Of a stretch of DNA of 43,944 bases, positions 1-8,907 are shown piece after piece. How positions within the stretch are numbered: the stretch's first letter is position 1; the number at the start of each line of letters is the position of its first letter. The translations under genes were made by a program, and so were the position numbers. This DNA comes from Pseudomonadota bacterium. GTDB taxonomy: Bacteria > Pseudomonadota > Alphaproteobacteria > Caulobacterales > Caulobacteraceae. Where the stretch lies: NCBI GenBank assembly GCA_963205005.1, contig CAUJHW010000082.1:1-43944 (forward strand), given 5' to 3'. A model generated the notes under the pieces. That model was not told the origin of the DNA. It was given only the letters and a program-made list of their open reading frames with translations, and searched no databases.

Positions 1-1180
1 CGCCGTTGAGTTCATAGACCTGGCGCTGGCCGGTCTGCAGGTCCAGGTGGGCGATGGCCGACATCTTCACCGTGGCGAACCCGCCCGGATCGGCGGCGTA
101 CCAGGCGTGGCGATGCTTCAGCGTCTCGACCCGCGCGTCGACCCGCGGGAACTCCCCGTCCAGATCGTCCAGCGGGGTCTCCTGGATGGCGTCGGAGTTG
201 CCGGCCAGGTCGAAGGTCCAGCGCATCAGCCGCGCGGCCGCCTTGTCGCCCCGCGAGCCGTCGGCCTTGGGGAACAGGGGCGCCACGTCGTAGCGCATCA
301 CGTCGCAGTAGATCTTGTCGCCCTCCTCCCAGCTGTTCAGCGGGTGAAAAACGTAACAGGCCGGGGCATTGAACCAGCGGATCGTCGAGACGTCGGCGTC
401 GCGGCGCATGACGCCGACATAGCTGCCCTTCTCCGGCTCCCAGGCGAACGGCGGCAGGCCGGTCATCGCCCGCTGCAGGCTGGCGGTCAGCGGCAGGATC
501 GGGAACAGGGCGTGGTTCTCGGTGACCATGAAGTCGTGGACCATGCAAGCGAAGGGGGCCTGGAAGTCCTGGCGGCTGATCAGCGTCCCGTCCGGCGCCG
601 TGCGGCCATAGCTCATGCCGGCCGACAGCGGCATGTCGCCGACGCCATAGGCGAACCAGACCATCTCGCCGGTCTTCGGATCGATCTTCGGGTGCGCCGT
701 CACCCGCCCCTTGAATTCGCGGTCGTAGCCCCGGGATTCAAGCGTCCTCGGGTCCATCTGGAAGGGGTGGTGGCCCTCCTCCAGCGCCAGCAGCTTGCCG
801 GCGTGCCAGAGGATATTGGTGTTGGCGACGCCGCCCTCGTTGCCCATGGCCAGCGGGTCGGTGGTCATCGGGTTGCCCATGGAGCCGAACAGGGCGCGGC
901 CATGTTCGTGCTCCAGCTCCCACTTCGGCGTGCGGACGTAGCGGTTGCGGTAGGCGACCTTGCCGTCAGCCACGTAGAAGCCGTGGACCATGCCGTCGCC
1001 GCCGAACCAGTGGTGGTTGGGGTCGCGGGGCTCGAACTGCGGGTTGGGTCCGATGCGGAACAGGGCGCCGCGCAGGCCGACCGGGATCTCGCCGGTCACC
1101 TTGAGGTCGAAGTCGTCTTCCGAGCGGACCGGGGCGAAATTGCCCGCCAGGTAGGGATTGATGCGCGCATCGCCGTCCAT
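1..1180 (-). CDS. Carotenoid oxygenase (RPE65/lignostilbene dioxygenase family), 3' end cut by window edge
   Basis: The minus-strand frame is open from an ATG at 1180 to the window edge, giving 393 residues without the C-terminus. An RBS-like GGAGG lies about 8 nt before the start. The N-terminal part carries the family pattern FRIGPNPQFEP followed by HHWFGGDGMVHG. Three of the four iron-binding histidines of carotenoid cleavage oxygenases are visible: H163 (TAHPKIDP), H215 (MVHDF) and H279 (FHPLNSWEEGD). The fourth lies near the C-terminus in this family and should be outside the window. Family members cleave a C=C bond of carotenoids, apocarotenoids or stilbenes with non-haem Fe(II) and O2; the substrate here cannot be read from sequence. 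No signal peptide is seen, so the protein is probably cytosolic. It is divergent from the TetR gene at 1276, a likely regulator. Confidence 0.93.
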   Translation of the reverse strand, partial: MDGDARINPYLAGNFAPVRSEDDFDLKVTGEIPVGLRGALFRIGPNPQFEPRDPNHHWFGGDGMVHGFYVADGKVAYRNRYVRTPKWELEHEHGRALFGSMGNPMTTDPLAMGNEGGVANTNILWHAGKLLALEEGHHPFQMDPRTLESRGYDREFKGRVTAHPKIDPKTGEMVWFAYGVGDMPLSAGMSYGRTAPDGTLISRQDFQAPFACMVHDFMVTENHALFPILPLTASLQRAMTGLPPFAWEPEKGSYVGVMRRDADVSTIRWFNAPACYVFHPLNSWEEGDKIYCDVMRYDVAPLFPKADGSRGDKAAARLMRWTFDLAGNSDAIQETPLDDLDGEFPRVDARVETLKHRHAWYAADPGGFATVKMSAIAHLDLQTGQRQVYELNG

Positions 1181-1202
1181 GACCGTTCCTCCAGTTCCGT
1201 TC

Positions 1203-1220
1203 TTGTAACTTACGTTGTAA
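1203..1220. promoter_or_regulatory. Candidate TetR operator in divergent intergenic region
   Basis: The 95-bp gap between the carotenoid oxygenase and the TetR gene holds an AT-rich island in otherwise GC-rich DNA. It contains TTGTAA twice, 12 bp apart (1203-1208 and 1215-1220), and two overlapping small inverted repeats: GTAA-C-TTAC (1205-1213) and TTAC-GTT-GTAA (1210-1220). Small inverted repeats between a TetR regulator and a divergent target are the usual operator arrangement. Assignment to this TetR protein is inference. Confidence 0.45.
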
Positions 1221-1275
1221 ATTAATTGGCGAGCCGCTAGCAGTTGGCAAGCGTTTTCTTGCAAGTGTCGAATTC

Positions 1276-1872
1276 ATGCCCCGCGTCCTCACCGAGTCCG
1301 ACGTCGCCGACTTCCGCGAGCGGCTGTGCGAGGCCGCCGAGCGCCTGTTCGCGGAAAAGGGTCCCGATGCGGTGACCATGCGCCAGCTCGCCTCGGCGCT
1401 CGGTGTCTCGCCGATGACCCCCTACCGCTACTTCAAGGACAAGGAAGACATCCTGGCGGCGGTGCGCACCAATGGCTTCACCCGCTTCGCCGAGACTCTT
1501 GAGAAGGCCCGCGACGAGGCCCGGGGGCGCGGCAAGGGCCAGGCCGTCGGCGAGGCCTATGTCAACTTCGCCTTCGAGCACCCGCATACCTACAAGCTGA
1601 TGTTCGACCTGCACCAGCCGAACGACGAGGCCTATCCGGAGCTGATCGAGGCCGGCCGGCGGGCGCACGCGCAGATGAGCGCCTGGGTCACCGATCAGGT
1701 CGCCGCCGGCCGGATGGCGGGCGACCCGCAGCAGATCGGCGCCATGTTCTGGGCCGCCACCCACGGCGTCGTGGTCCTGGAAATGGCCGGCAAGCTGCCG
1801 GCCGGCTCCGCGCACGAGATGCGCGAGAAGATGACCCTCGCCCTGGCCCGCGGACTGCGTCCCGGCGCTTGA
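1276..1872 (+). CDS. TetR/AcrR family transcriptional regulator (WHG-type C-terminal domain)
   Basis: 198 residues, usual TetR length. The N-terminal DNA-binding domain covers about residues 8-60, with the helix-turn-helix at 33-55 (VTMRQLASALGVSPMTPYRYF), the classic TetR pattern. The C-terminal part carries the W-A-A-T-H-G-V-V motif that marks the WHG subfamily of ligand-binding domains. It is divergent from the carotenoid oxygenase and 46 bp upstream of a co-directional epoxide hydrolase, so it may control both. These repressors usually respond to small hydrophobic ligands; the ligand here is unknown. Confidence 0.92.
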   Translation: MPRVLTESDVADFRERLCEAAERLFAEKGPDAVTMRQLASALGVSPMTPYRYFKDKEDILAAVRTNGFTRFAETLEKARDEARGRGKGQAVGEAYVNFAFEHPHTYKLMFDLHQPNDEAYPELIEAGRRAHAQMSAWVTDQVAAGRMAGDPQQIGAMFWAATHGVVVLEMAGKLPAGSAHEMREKMTLALARGLRPGA

Positions 1873-1918
1873 CGCCCCCTGGGGTAAGCGACGCATGCTC
1901 CGGGAAACGGAGACACCC

Positions 1919-3067
1919 ATGGCCAAGCCGAAGCCCTTCGAAGTCCACTGGAAGAAATCGCAGGTCAAGGCGGTCCTTGAACAGGTGCGGGAATATCCCT
2001 GGCCGCCGATGCCCGAGGTTCCCGACGGCTGGGCCTATGGCTGCGACGGGGCCTACCTCAAGGATCTCTGCGGGTACTGGGCCGACCGCTTCGACTGGAA
2101 GGCCGCGGTCGAGGATCTCAACCGCTTCCCGCAGTTCACGGCCCGGGTCGAGGACTACGACCTGCACTTCCTGCATGTGGTCGGCGAGGCGGGCGGCAAG
2201 CGGCCGCTGATCATCACCCACGGCTGGCCGGGCTCGCACTACGAGTTCTGGCAGGTCATCGAGAAGCTGGCCTTCCCGTCCCGCTTCGGCGGCGACCCCG
2301 CCGACGCCTTCGACTTGGTGATCCCCTCGCTTCCCGGGTTCGGGTTCTCCTCCAAGCCCACCCGGCCGATCGGCCAGCGGACCACCGCGCGGCTGTTCAA
2401 CACCCTGATGACGCAGGTCCTGGGCTACGAGACCTATCTCGCCCAGGGTGGCGACTGGGGGGCGATGGTCACCTCCTGGCTGGGCCGCGACCACGGCGCC
2501 CACGCCCGCGCCATCCACCTGAACATGATGGGCTTCCGGCCCCCGGGCGGCCCGCAGGGCGAGGCCGAGATCGCCTGGGCCCAGAAGCAGGCCGCGGCGC
2601 AGGAGGTCATGGGGGCCTACTTCCGGCTCCAGGTTTCCAAGCCGCAGTCGATCGCCTGGATGGGCGCCGGCAACCCCGTGGGCCAGGCCGCCCGGATCCT
2701 GGAGCGGTTCCACGACTGGTCGGACCTGAGCCTGAAGTCGATGGACGAGGCCTATCCCCGCGACCGGCTGCTCACCAACATCATGATCTATGTGATGACC
2801 GGCAGCTTCACGACAGGCGCCTGGTACTACCGCGGCCTCGTGGAGGAGGGCGGACTGGCCTTCGCCCCCGGCGAGCGGCTGGAAACCCCCACCGCCTTCG
2901 CCAACTTCCCCGGCGAGCCGCTCTACGCGGCCCCGCCCCGCAGCTTCGCCGAACGGGCCCACAACATCGTCCGCTGGACCGAGATGCCGAGCGGCGGCCA
3001 CTTCGCGGCGATGGAGGAGCCCGACCTGTTCGTCGGCGAGGTCCGCGCCTGGGCCCGCGAGGTCTGA
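1919..3067 (+). CDS. Epoxide hydrolase (EHN domain plus alpha/beta hydrolase)
   Basis: 382 residues from the ATG at 1919, preferred over the in-frame ATG at 1895 because GGAG at 1909-1912 is spaced 6 nt from it. The N-terminal ~100 residues match the epoxide hydrolase N-terminal domain (PFEVHWKKSQVKAVLEQV...). The alpha/beta hydrolase core follows, with the oxyanion motif HGWPGS at 101-106, nucleophile Asp179 in GGDWGAM and catalytic His361 in GGHFAAME. An Asp nucleophile rather than Ser separates epoxide hydrolases from esterases. The enzyme would open an epoxide to a vicinal diol in the cytosol. It lies 46 bp after the TetR gene, probably one transcript. Juvenile-hormone/microsomal-type EHN members act on bulky lipophilic epoxides; the substrate is not known. 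Confidence 0.9.
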   Translation: MAKPKPFEVHWKKSQVKAVLEQVREYPWPPMPEVPDGWAYGCDGAYLKDLCGYWADRFDWKAAVEDLNRFPQFTARVEDYDLHFLHVVGEAGGKRPLIITHGWPGSHYEFWQVIEKLAFPSRFGGDPADAFDLVIPSLPGFGFSSKPTRPIGQRTTARLFNTLMTQVLGYETYLAQGGDWGAMVTSWLGRDHGAHARAIHLNMMGFRPPGGPQGEAEIAWAQKQAAAQEVMGAYFRLQVSKPQSIAWMGAGNPVGQAARILERFHDWSDLSLKSMDEAYPRDRLLTNIMIYVMTGSFTTGAWYYRGLVEEGGLAFAPGERLETPTAFANFPGEPLYAAPPRSFAERAHNIVRWTEMPSGGHFAAMEEPDLFVGEVRAWAREV

Positions 3068-3081
3068 GGCGCGTCAACATC

Positions 3082-3190
3082 GTCATCCCACGGTCGCCCG
3101 CAGGGCGATCCGGGGGACCCAAGCTGACGTCGCCGCTTCGAGAGACCGTATGGGTCCCCCGGTCCAGCCTGCGGCTGGCCGTGGGATGAC
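3082..3190. repeat. Four-armed palindromic repeat (two inverted GTCATCCC...GGGACCCA units)
   Basis: Outer arms GTCATCCCACGG (3082-3093) and its exact complement at 3179-3190. Inside the left arm is a perfect 6-bp hairpin TCGCCC-GCA-GGGCGA (3094-3108); inside the right arm is a perfect hairpin CCAGCC-TGC-GGCTGG (3164-3178). Then come perfect inner arms, 12 bp each (3110-3121 and 3151-3162), around a 29-nt centre. The DNA or RNA could fold into a cross with two side hairpins. It is an inverted dimer of a ~40-nt unit that also appears singly at 29291-29333. It lies between the epoxide hydrolase and the threonine aldolase. Confidence 0.9.
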
Positions 3191-3240
3191 GCTGACTGGG
3201 GGGCCTTGCCCGCTGGCGCGGGGGGCCTAAAAGCCAACTC

Positions 3241-4248
3241 ATGGCCCGCTACGACTTCGCCTCCGACAACACGGCCCCCGCAGCGCCTGAGGCGATGGCG
3301 GCGCTCCTCGCTGCCAATACGGGCTTCGCGTCGGGCTACGGGACCGATGCGGTCAGCGCGCGGGCTGCGGACCTGGTCCGCGCCCTGCTGGACGCCGACG
3401 CCGAGGTGCGGTTCGTGGCCTCCGGCACCGCCGCCAATGCGATCTCGCTGGCGGCGCTCTGCCGGCCGTTCGAGGCGGTGCTGGCCCACGAGCACGCCCA
3501 CATCTGCACCGACGAAACCGGCGCGCCGGGCCTGTTCGGGCATGGCCTGGGCCTCGTCGGCCTGCCGGGCGCCTCGGGACGGATCGACCCGGCGTCGCTG
3601 GCCGCCCCCCTCGCCGCGCCGGACGTCTCGCACCGCCAGCCGGTGGCCGCCCTGTCGCTGACCAACGCCACCGAGTACGGCACGGTCTATTCGGCCGCGG
3701 CGCTGTCCGAGCTGATCGCCCCGGTGAAGGCCAGGGGCTATGGCGTGCATCTCGACGGCGCCCGCCTGGCCAACGCCGCGGTCCACGGTTTCGACCTGAA
3801 GGCGATCCAGGGCCTGGGCGTCGACATCCTGGTGCTGGGCGGAACCAAGGCCGGCATGCCGCCCACCGAGGCGGTGGTGATCTTCGACCGGGCGCTGGCG
3901 CGGCGTTTCGACGCCCGGCTGAAACAGGGTGGCCAGCTCCCCTCCAAGGGCCGGTTCTACGCCGCGCCGTTCATCGGGATGCTGGAAGACGGGGCGATGT
4001 TCCACCACGCGGCCCACGCCAACGCCATGGCCACCCGGCTGGCCGGCATGATGCCGTTCTCGGTGCGACATCCCGTCGAGGCCAACGCCGTGTTCGTGGA
4101 AATGGACGACGCGCGGCTGGCCGCGCTGCAGGCCGACGGCTGGTTCGTCTACCGGTTCCTGGACGGCTCGGTGCGCTTCATGTGCTCCTGGGCGACGACG
4201 GAAGCCGCGGTCGAGGAGATGGCGGCGGCGCTACGGCGGATCGCCTGA
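3241..4248 (+). CDS. ltaE: Low-specificity L-threonine aldolase (PLP-dependent)
   Basis: 335 residues, a typical length. Fold-type I PLP enzyme of the beta-eliminating lyase/threonine aldolase family. SGTAAN at 61-66 forms the phosphate cup, HLDGARL supplies Asp172 that binds the pyridine nitrogen, and GGTKAGM supplies the Schiff-base Lys203. The enzyme cleaves L-threonine or L-allo-threonine to glycine and acetaldehyde in the cytosol. A palindromic repeat separates it from the epoxide hydrolase, so it may have its own promoter. No strong RBS is seen; a GGGGGG tract lies ~15-20 nt before the ATG. Other beta-eliminating lyases share the fold, but the motif order fits threonine aldolase best. 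Confidence 0.88.
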   Translation: MARYDFASDNTAPAAPEAMAALLAANTGFASGYGTDAVSARAADLVRALLDADAEVRFVASGTAANAISLAALCRPFEAVLAHEHAHICTDETGAPGLFGHGLGLVGLPGASGRIDPASLAAPLAAPDVSHRQPVAALSLTNATEYGTVYSAAALSELIAPVKARGYGVHLDGARLANAAVHGFDLKAIQGLGVDILVLGGTKAGMPPTEAVVIFDRALARRFDARLKQGGQLPSKGRFYAAPFIGMLEDGAMFHHAAHANAMATRLAGMMPFSVRHPVEANAVFVEMDDARLAALQADGWFVYRFLDGSVRFMCSWATTEAAVEEMAAALRRIA

Positions 4249-4558
4249 AAGCTGTAACCGGAAGGTTACCGGGGTCGCGGTGATCTTTGCCCCCTCAGCC
4301 GCGATTGTGTGGCGCCAATGGCGCACATTGGCCAAAAACTGTAACGCTACCGCACCGTTCGGGACAACTATGGCGGCTTTTCGTTGCTCGCATGTCGCCT
4401 GCGTGACAGCTTCCGGCATCACCGCTCAGGTGCGCTTTTCCGTTCGTCGACGTCTCGAAAACACGCCGACGCCCGAGAGATTCTGCGTCTGAACGGACCG
4501 CGTCGGCCCCGGTCGACGCAACCCACCCACTCCTCTTCCCAGGCCGGGGGGCCGCAGA
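4249..4558. promoter_or_regulatory. TonB receptor upstream region with overlapping inverted repeats
   Basis: This 310-bp gap has no supportable gene. It holds GTAACC-GGAA-GGTTAC (4254-4269), just after the aldolase stop, and two overlapping palindromes: GCGCCA-A-TGGCGC (4312-4324) and CCAATG-GCGCA-CATTGG (4315-4331). The first could be a weak transcript end or an operator. The second pair looks like a protein-binding site or two mutually exclusive hairpins. The TonB promoter must lie in or after this region, but no clear -35/-10 pair was found. Confidence 0.45.
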
Positions 4559-7522
4559 ATGAAAGTCCACATGAACACCATGCTTCGCAGCGCGCTGCTG
4601 GCGTCGGCCGCGTCGGCCAGCCTGCTCACCGTTCCGACCTTCGCCCTGGCCCAGACGGCCGGTGAAGGCGTCGACGTCGGTGAAATCGTTGTCACCGGTT
4701 CGCGCATCCGCCGCGACACCTTCTCCTCGCCCCAGCCGCTCTCGGTGGTCAGCGCCGAGTCGATCCGCGAGTCGGGCCGCACCTCGATTGGCGAGATGCT
4801 TCTGGACCAGCCGAACATCAACCCGGCGACCAACAGCCAGAATTCCTCCGGCACGCTGTTCCTCGCCGGCCAGACCCGCGCCGACATCCGGGGCCTCGGC
4901 CCCACGCGCACCCTGGTGCTGATGGATGGCCGCCGCCTGCCGTTCTCCGACGCTTCGTCCCCCGCGGTGGACCTGAACACCGTTCCCTCGCTGATGGTCG
5001 AGCGGATCGAGACGATCGCCGGCGGCGCCTCGGCGGTCTACGGCTCGGAAGCCATCTCGGGCGTCGTCAACTTCGTCATGAAGAAGGAGCAGGACGGCCT
5101 CGAGCTTGACCTGCAGGGCGGCATCAGCGAGCGCGGCGATGGCGAAGAAGGCCGCTACGGCTTCAACTGGGGCAAGAAGTACTTCGACGACAAGCTGAGC
5201 ATCCTGGTCGGCGGCGAATACGCCAGCCAGGACAAGATCATGCAGAAGGACCGCAGCGCCTTCATCCCCGGCGTCCGCCGCAACAACCTGATCACGCCGC
5301 AGCCTATCGTTCCCGGCACGCGCAGCAACATCACGCCCTTCGCGACATTCCAGCTGACCGGCGGCGCGCTCGGCACGGCCCGGGCCGTCACCCGCGACGT
5401 CCGCGACAATGGCCTCAGCATCGTCCGCCTCTCGGCCGCCTGCTCGACGGCCACGGTCCAACCGACCTGTCAGGACGAGGCCCTGTACTTCACGGGTGAG
5501 CTCAACGCCCTGCAAGGTAAGTCGGACCGCGCGGTCATCCGCTCGTATGTCGACTACAAGATCACTGACACCTGGCACGCGTTCATCGACGCCAGCTACG
5601 TGAAGGCCAATGGCTACGGCATCTTCCAGCCGGCCTTCTCGTCGGCGGCGGGCGGCGGCACCATGCCGGTCGTCCTGCGCGGCGATAACGCCTACCTGAA
5701 CGGTGGCGGCGCGACGGCGTCCCAGCTGCGGGCCGAATGGCTCGCCGCCGGCAAGACCTTCACCACCGGCTCGACCGCCCAGGTCGGCAAGTTCTGGAGC
5801 GAATTCGGCGGCCGCGACGTCAAGTCGTCCCGCGAACAGACCCGCGTCGCGGGTGGCTTCGCCGGCAAGTTCGAAACCTTCGGCCGCGACGTGAACGTCG
5901 ACGGTTACGCCCAGTACTCGCGACTGGACGGCACGACGACTTCCTACAACGTCCCGCAGGTCGCTCGCGTCCAGCAGGCGACCGACGCCGTGTTGCTGAA
6001 CGGTCAGGTTGTCTGCCGCGATGCAGGCGCCCGGGCCGCTGGCTGCGTGCCTTGGGACCTGATCAATGGCCCCAGCCGTGAGGCCATCCTGTGGACCAAC
6101 GCCCTGTCGGCGACGGATCAGTCTGTCAAGCAGACCGTGGCCGGCGTGAACTTCGGGACCGACCTGTTCGATCTGCCGGCAGGCCCGGTGGGCGTCGCTT
6201 TCGGCGCCGAGTACCGCAAGGAAGAAAGCCTGTTCGTCCAGGACGCCCTGGGCGCCTCGGGCGCGCTGTTCTTCAACGCCATCGGCACCCGTGGCGGTGA
6301 GTACACCGTCAAGGAACTCTACGGAGAAGTCCGCGTCCCGATCCTGAAGGACGTGCCTTTCGCTGAAGAACTGACGCTTGAACTGGCGGCCCGCGCGGCG
6401 GATTACTCCACCATCCACGGGACCGACCAGTACCGGATCAACCTGACCTGGTCGCCGATCGAAGACATCACCTTCCGCGCCACCGAGTCCACCGCTGTGC
6501 GTGCGCCGAACATCGTCGAGCTGTTCGCCCCGCAAAGCCGTAACTTCACCAACGCGGCCATCGACCCGTGCGACAAGGACGTGTTCCGTGGCGCGACGGC
6601 GGCGCAGCAGGCGGCCCGTCGGGTCACCTGCGCGGCGGCCATCCCGGGCTACAACCCGCTGACGTTCATCTCCAACTTCGGCGCGGGCCGCTCTTCCCTG
6701 CCTCTGCTGCAAGGCGGCAACCCGGACCTCGGCCCGGAGACGGCGCACACCTATCAGTACGGCGTCGTCATCAAGCCGCGCTGGGTGCCGAACCTCCAGA
6801 TCTCGGTCGACTACTTCAAGTACAACCTGACCGACGCTGTGGGCACGGTTCCGATCAACACCGTGCTTGGCGCCCTGTGCCACGACGACGCGACGACGTC
6901 CTACGCCTCGAACCCGTTCTGCGCCCAGATCCGGCGTGATGCGACGGGGACCAATGGTGGCGCGGTTGTCGGCGGCGTGACCGAGGTCGTCCTGGTCAAC
7001 CAGAACGTCGCCTCGACCAAGGTCGAGGGCTACGACTATGCCGTGTCGTACGGCTTCCAGACGGAAGACCTGTTCGGCAAGGATTACGGCGACATCGCCA
7101 TGCGAGTGGACGCGACCTGGATGTACCAGTTCGCGCAGCAGGGCCTGCCCGGCCAGGCGTTCACCCAGTTCGCGAACACGATCACCAACGCGACGCCGGA
7201 GTGGAAGGGTAACGCCTCAATCCGCTGGACCTACGACAAGATCTCGCTGGGCTGGAGCACGCTCTACTTCGGTTCGATGATCGCGAGCCAGGTGCAGCAG
7301 GCCGGCGTGCTGGATCCGTACAAGACGGGCGACTACTTCCGTCACGACCTCCGCGCCACCTACAAGCTGAACGACGACGTGACCTTCCGCGCCGGCGTGG
7401 TCAACGTGTTCGACAAGAACCCGCCGCGCCTGCCGGAAACCCTGACGGGCACGGGCACGGGCTCGTCGCAGTACGACAACGCGGGCCGGTACTTCTTCGT
7501 CGGCGCGAACATGAACTTCTAG
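4559..7522 (+). CDS. TonB-dependent outer-membrane receptor
   Basis: 987 residues. A signal peptide (about residues 1-32, ending ALAQ) leads to a TonB-box-like EIVVTGSRI (42-50), then the plug domain (~55-175, with IRGLGPTRTLVLMDGRRLP and GGASAVYGSEAISGVVNFVMKK) and a long beta-barrel ending in an aromatic residue (GRYFFVGANMNF), the outer-membrane insertion signal. It belongs to the large TonB receptors abundant in Caulobacterales that import oligomeric carbon or other nutrients, energised by TonB-ExbBD. The substrate is unknown, and no transporter or degradation genes flank it. An ATG at 4571 is an alternative start; 4559 has the better upstream G-rich RBS. The transcript ends in a strong terminator at 7576-7607. 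It is probably monocistronic. Confidence 0.93.
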   Translation: MKVHMNTMLRSALLASAASASLLTVPTFALAQTAGEGVDVGEIVVTGSRIRRDTFSSPQPLSVVSAESIRESGRTSIGEMLLDQPNINPATNSQNSSGTLFLAGQTRADIRGLGPTRTLVLMDGRRLPFSDASSPAVDLNTVPSLMVERIETIAGGASAVYGSEAISGVVNFVMKKEQDGLELDLQGGISERGDGEEGRYGFNWGKKYFDDKLSILVGGEYASQDKIMQKDRSAFIPGVRRNNLITPQPIVPGTRSNITPFATFQLTGGALGTARAVTRDVRDNGLSIVRLSAACSTATVQPTCQDEALYFTGELNALQGKSDRAVIRSYVDYKITDTWHAFIDASYVKANGYGIFQPAFSSAAGGGTMPVVLRGDNAYLNGGGATASQLRAEWLAAGKTFTTGSTAQVGKFWSEFGGRDVKSSREQTRVAGGFAGKFETFGRDVNVDGYAQYSRLDGTTTSYNVPQVARVQQATDAVLLNGQVVCRDAGARAAGCVPWDLINGPSREAILWTNALSATDQSVKQTVAGVNFGTDLFDLPAGPVGVAFGAEYRKEESLFVQDALGASGALFFNAIGTRGGEYTVKELYGEVRVPILKDVPFAEELTLELAARAADYSTIHGTDQYRINLTWSPIEDITFRATESTAVRAPNIVELFAPQSRNFTNAAIDPCDKDVFRGATAAQQAARRVTCAAAIPGYNPLTFISNFGAGRSSLPLLQGGNPDLGPETAHTYQYGVVIKPRWVPNLQISVDYFKYNLTDAVGTVPINTVLGALCHDDATTSYASNPFCAQIRRDATGTNGGAVVGGVTEVVLVNQNVASTKVEGYDYAVSYGFQTEDLFGKDYGDIAMRVDATWMYQFAQQGLPGQAFTQFANTITNATPEWKGNASIRWTYDKISLGWSTLYFGSMIASQVQQAGVLDPYKTGDYFRHDLRATYKLNDDVTFRAGVVNVFDKNPPRLPETLTGTGTGSSQYDNAGRYFFVGANMNF

Positions 7523-7531
7523 ATCGCGTAC

Positions 7532-7555
7532 CGGCCGGGCCTTCGGGTCCGGCCG
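7532..7555 (+). terminator. First hairpin after TonB receptor
   Basis: CGGCCGGGCC-TTCG-GGTCCGGCCG, a 10-bp stem with one G-U pair and a stable TTCG tetraloop, followed by GTTTCC. It starts 10 nt after the receptor stop. It may act as a terminator or as a 3'-end stabiliser together with the next hairpin. Confidence 0.6.
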
Positions 7556-7575
7556 TTTCCCGAGGAGACAATGCG

Positions 7576-7607
7576 AAAACGCCGCCGGGTCACCCCGGCG
7601 GCGTTTT
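7576..7607 (+). terminator. Strong intrinsic terminator of TonB receptor
   Basis: Perfect 14-bp stem AAAACGCCGCCGGG (7576-7589), loop TCAC, complement at 7594-7607, ending in TTTTT on the plus strand. The A-tract on the other side means it could also work for minus-strand transcripts arriving from the nitronate monooxygenase gene at 7832-8830, making it bidirectional. Confidence 0.9.
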
Positions 7608-7629
7608 TGTTGCGGGCCTGTCCTCGCCC

Positions 7630-7811
7630 CCCACACGAAGTGGGAGGGGAGAGGGTAGGGAGAGGGGCGGCGCGTATGATGCCGCGACAACCATCGCGCA
7701 GCCATGACTAGCGTCAGCGCAGCTGATCCTCGCTGAACCCGCAGGAGTAACTTCGAGACCCGGCCGCCCCTCTCCCTACCCTCTCCCCTCGCGCTGCGCG
7801 TCGGGGGAGAG
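7630..7811. repeat. Large inverted repeat with hairpin-capped ends
   Basis: Perfect 27-bp inverted arms at 7644-7670 and 7764-7790, built on GGGGAGAGGGTAGGG, about 93 bp apart. Each outer end adds a small hairpin: CCCAC-ACGAA-GTGGG (7630-7644) on the left and an imperfect GCGC-TGC-GCGT hairpin with flanking C/G runs (about 7781-7811) on the right. The design (side hairpin plus long arm, in inverted orientation) parallels the element at 3082-3190, but the sequence family is different. With the two hairpins before it, this fills the 309-bp gap between the TonB receptor and the next gene. Confidence 0.85.
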
Positions 7812-7831
7812 GATCAGACAGGCGAGAATTC

Positions 7832-8881
<1,050 letters not shown>

Positions 8882-8907
8882 TCAGGCAAGCGCCCGCTCG
8901 CGAAGGC

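Noticed and set aside
4295..6883. Very long open frame on the minus strand opposite the TonB receptor
   Set aside because: It is Arg/Gly/Asp/Val-rich with no domain and lies antisense to a clear gene; GC-biased third positions keep it open.
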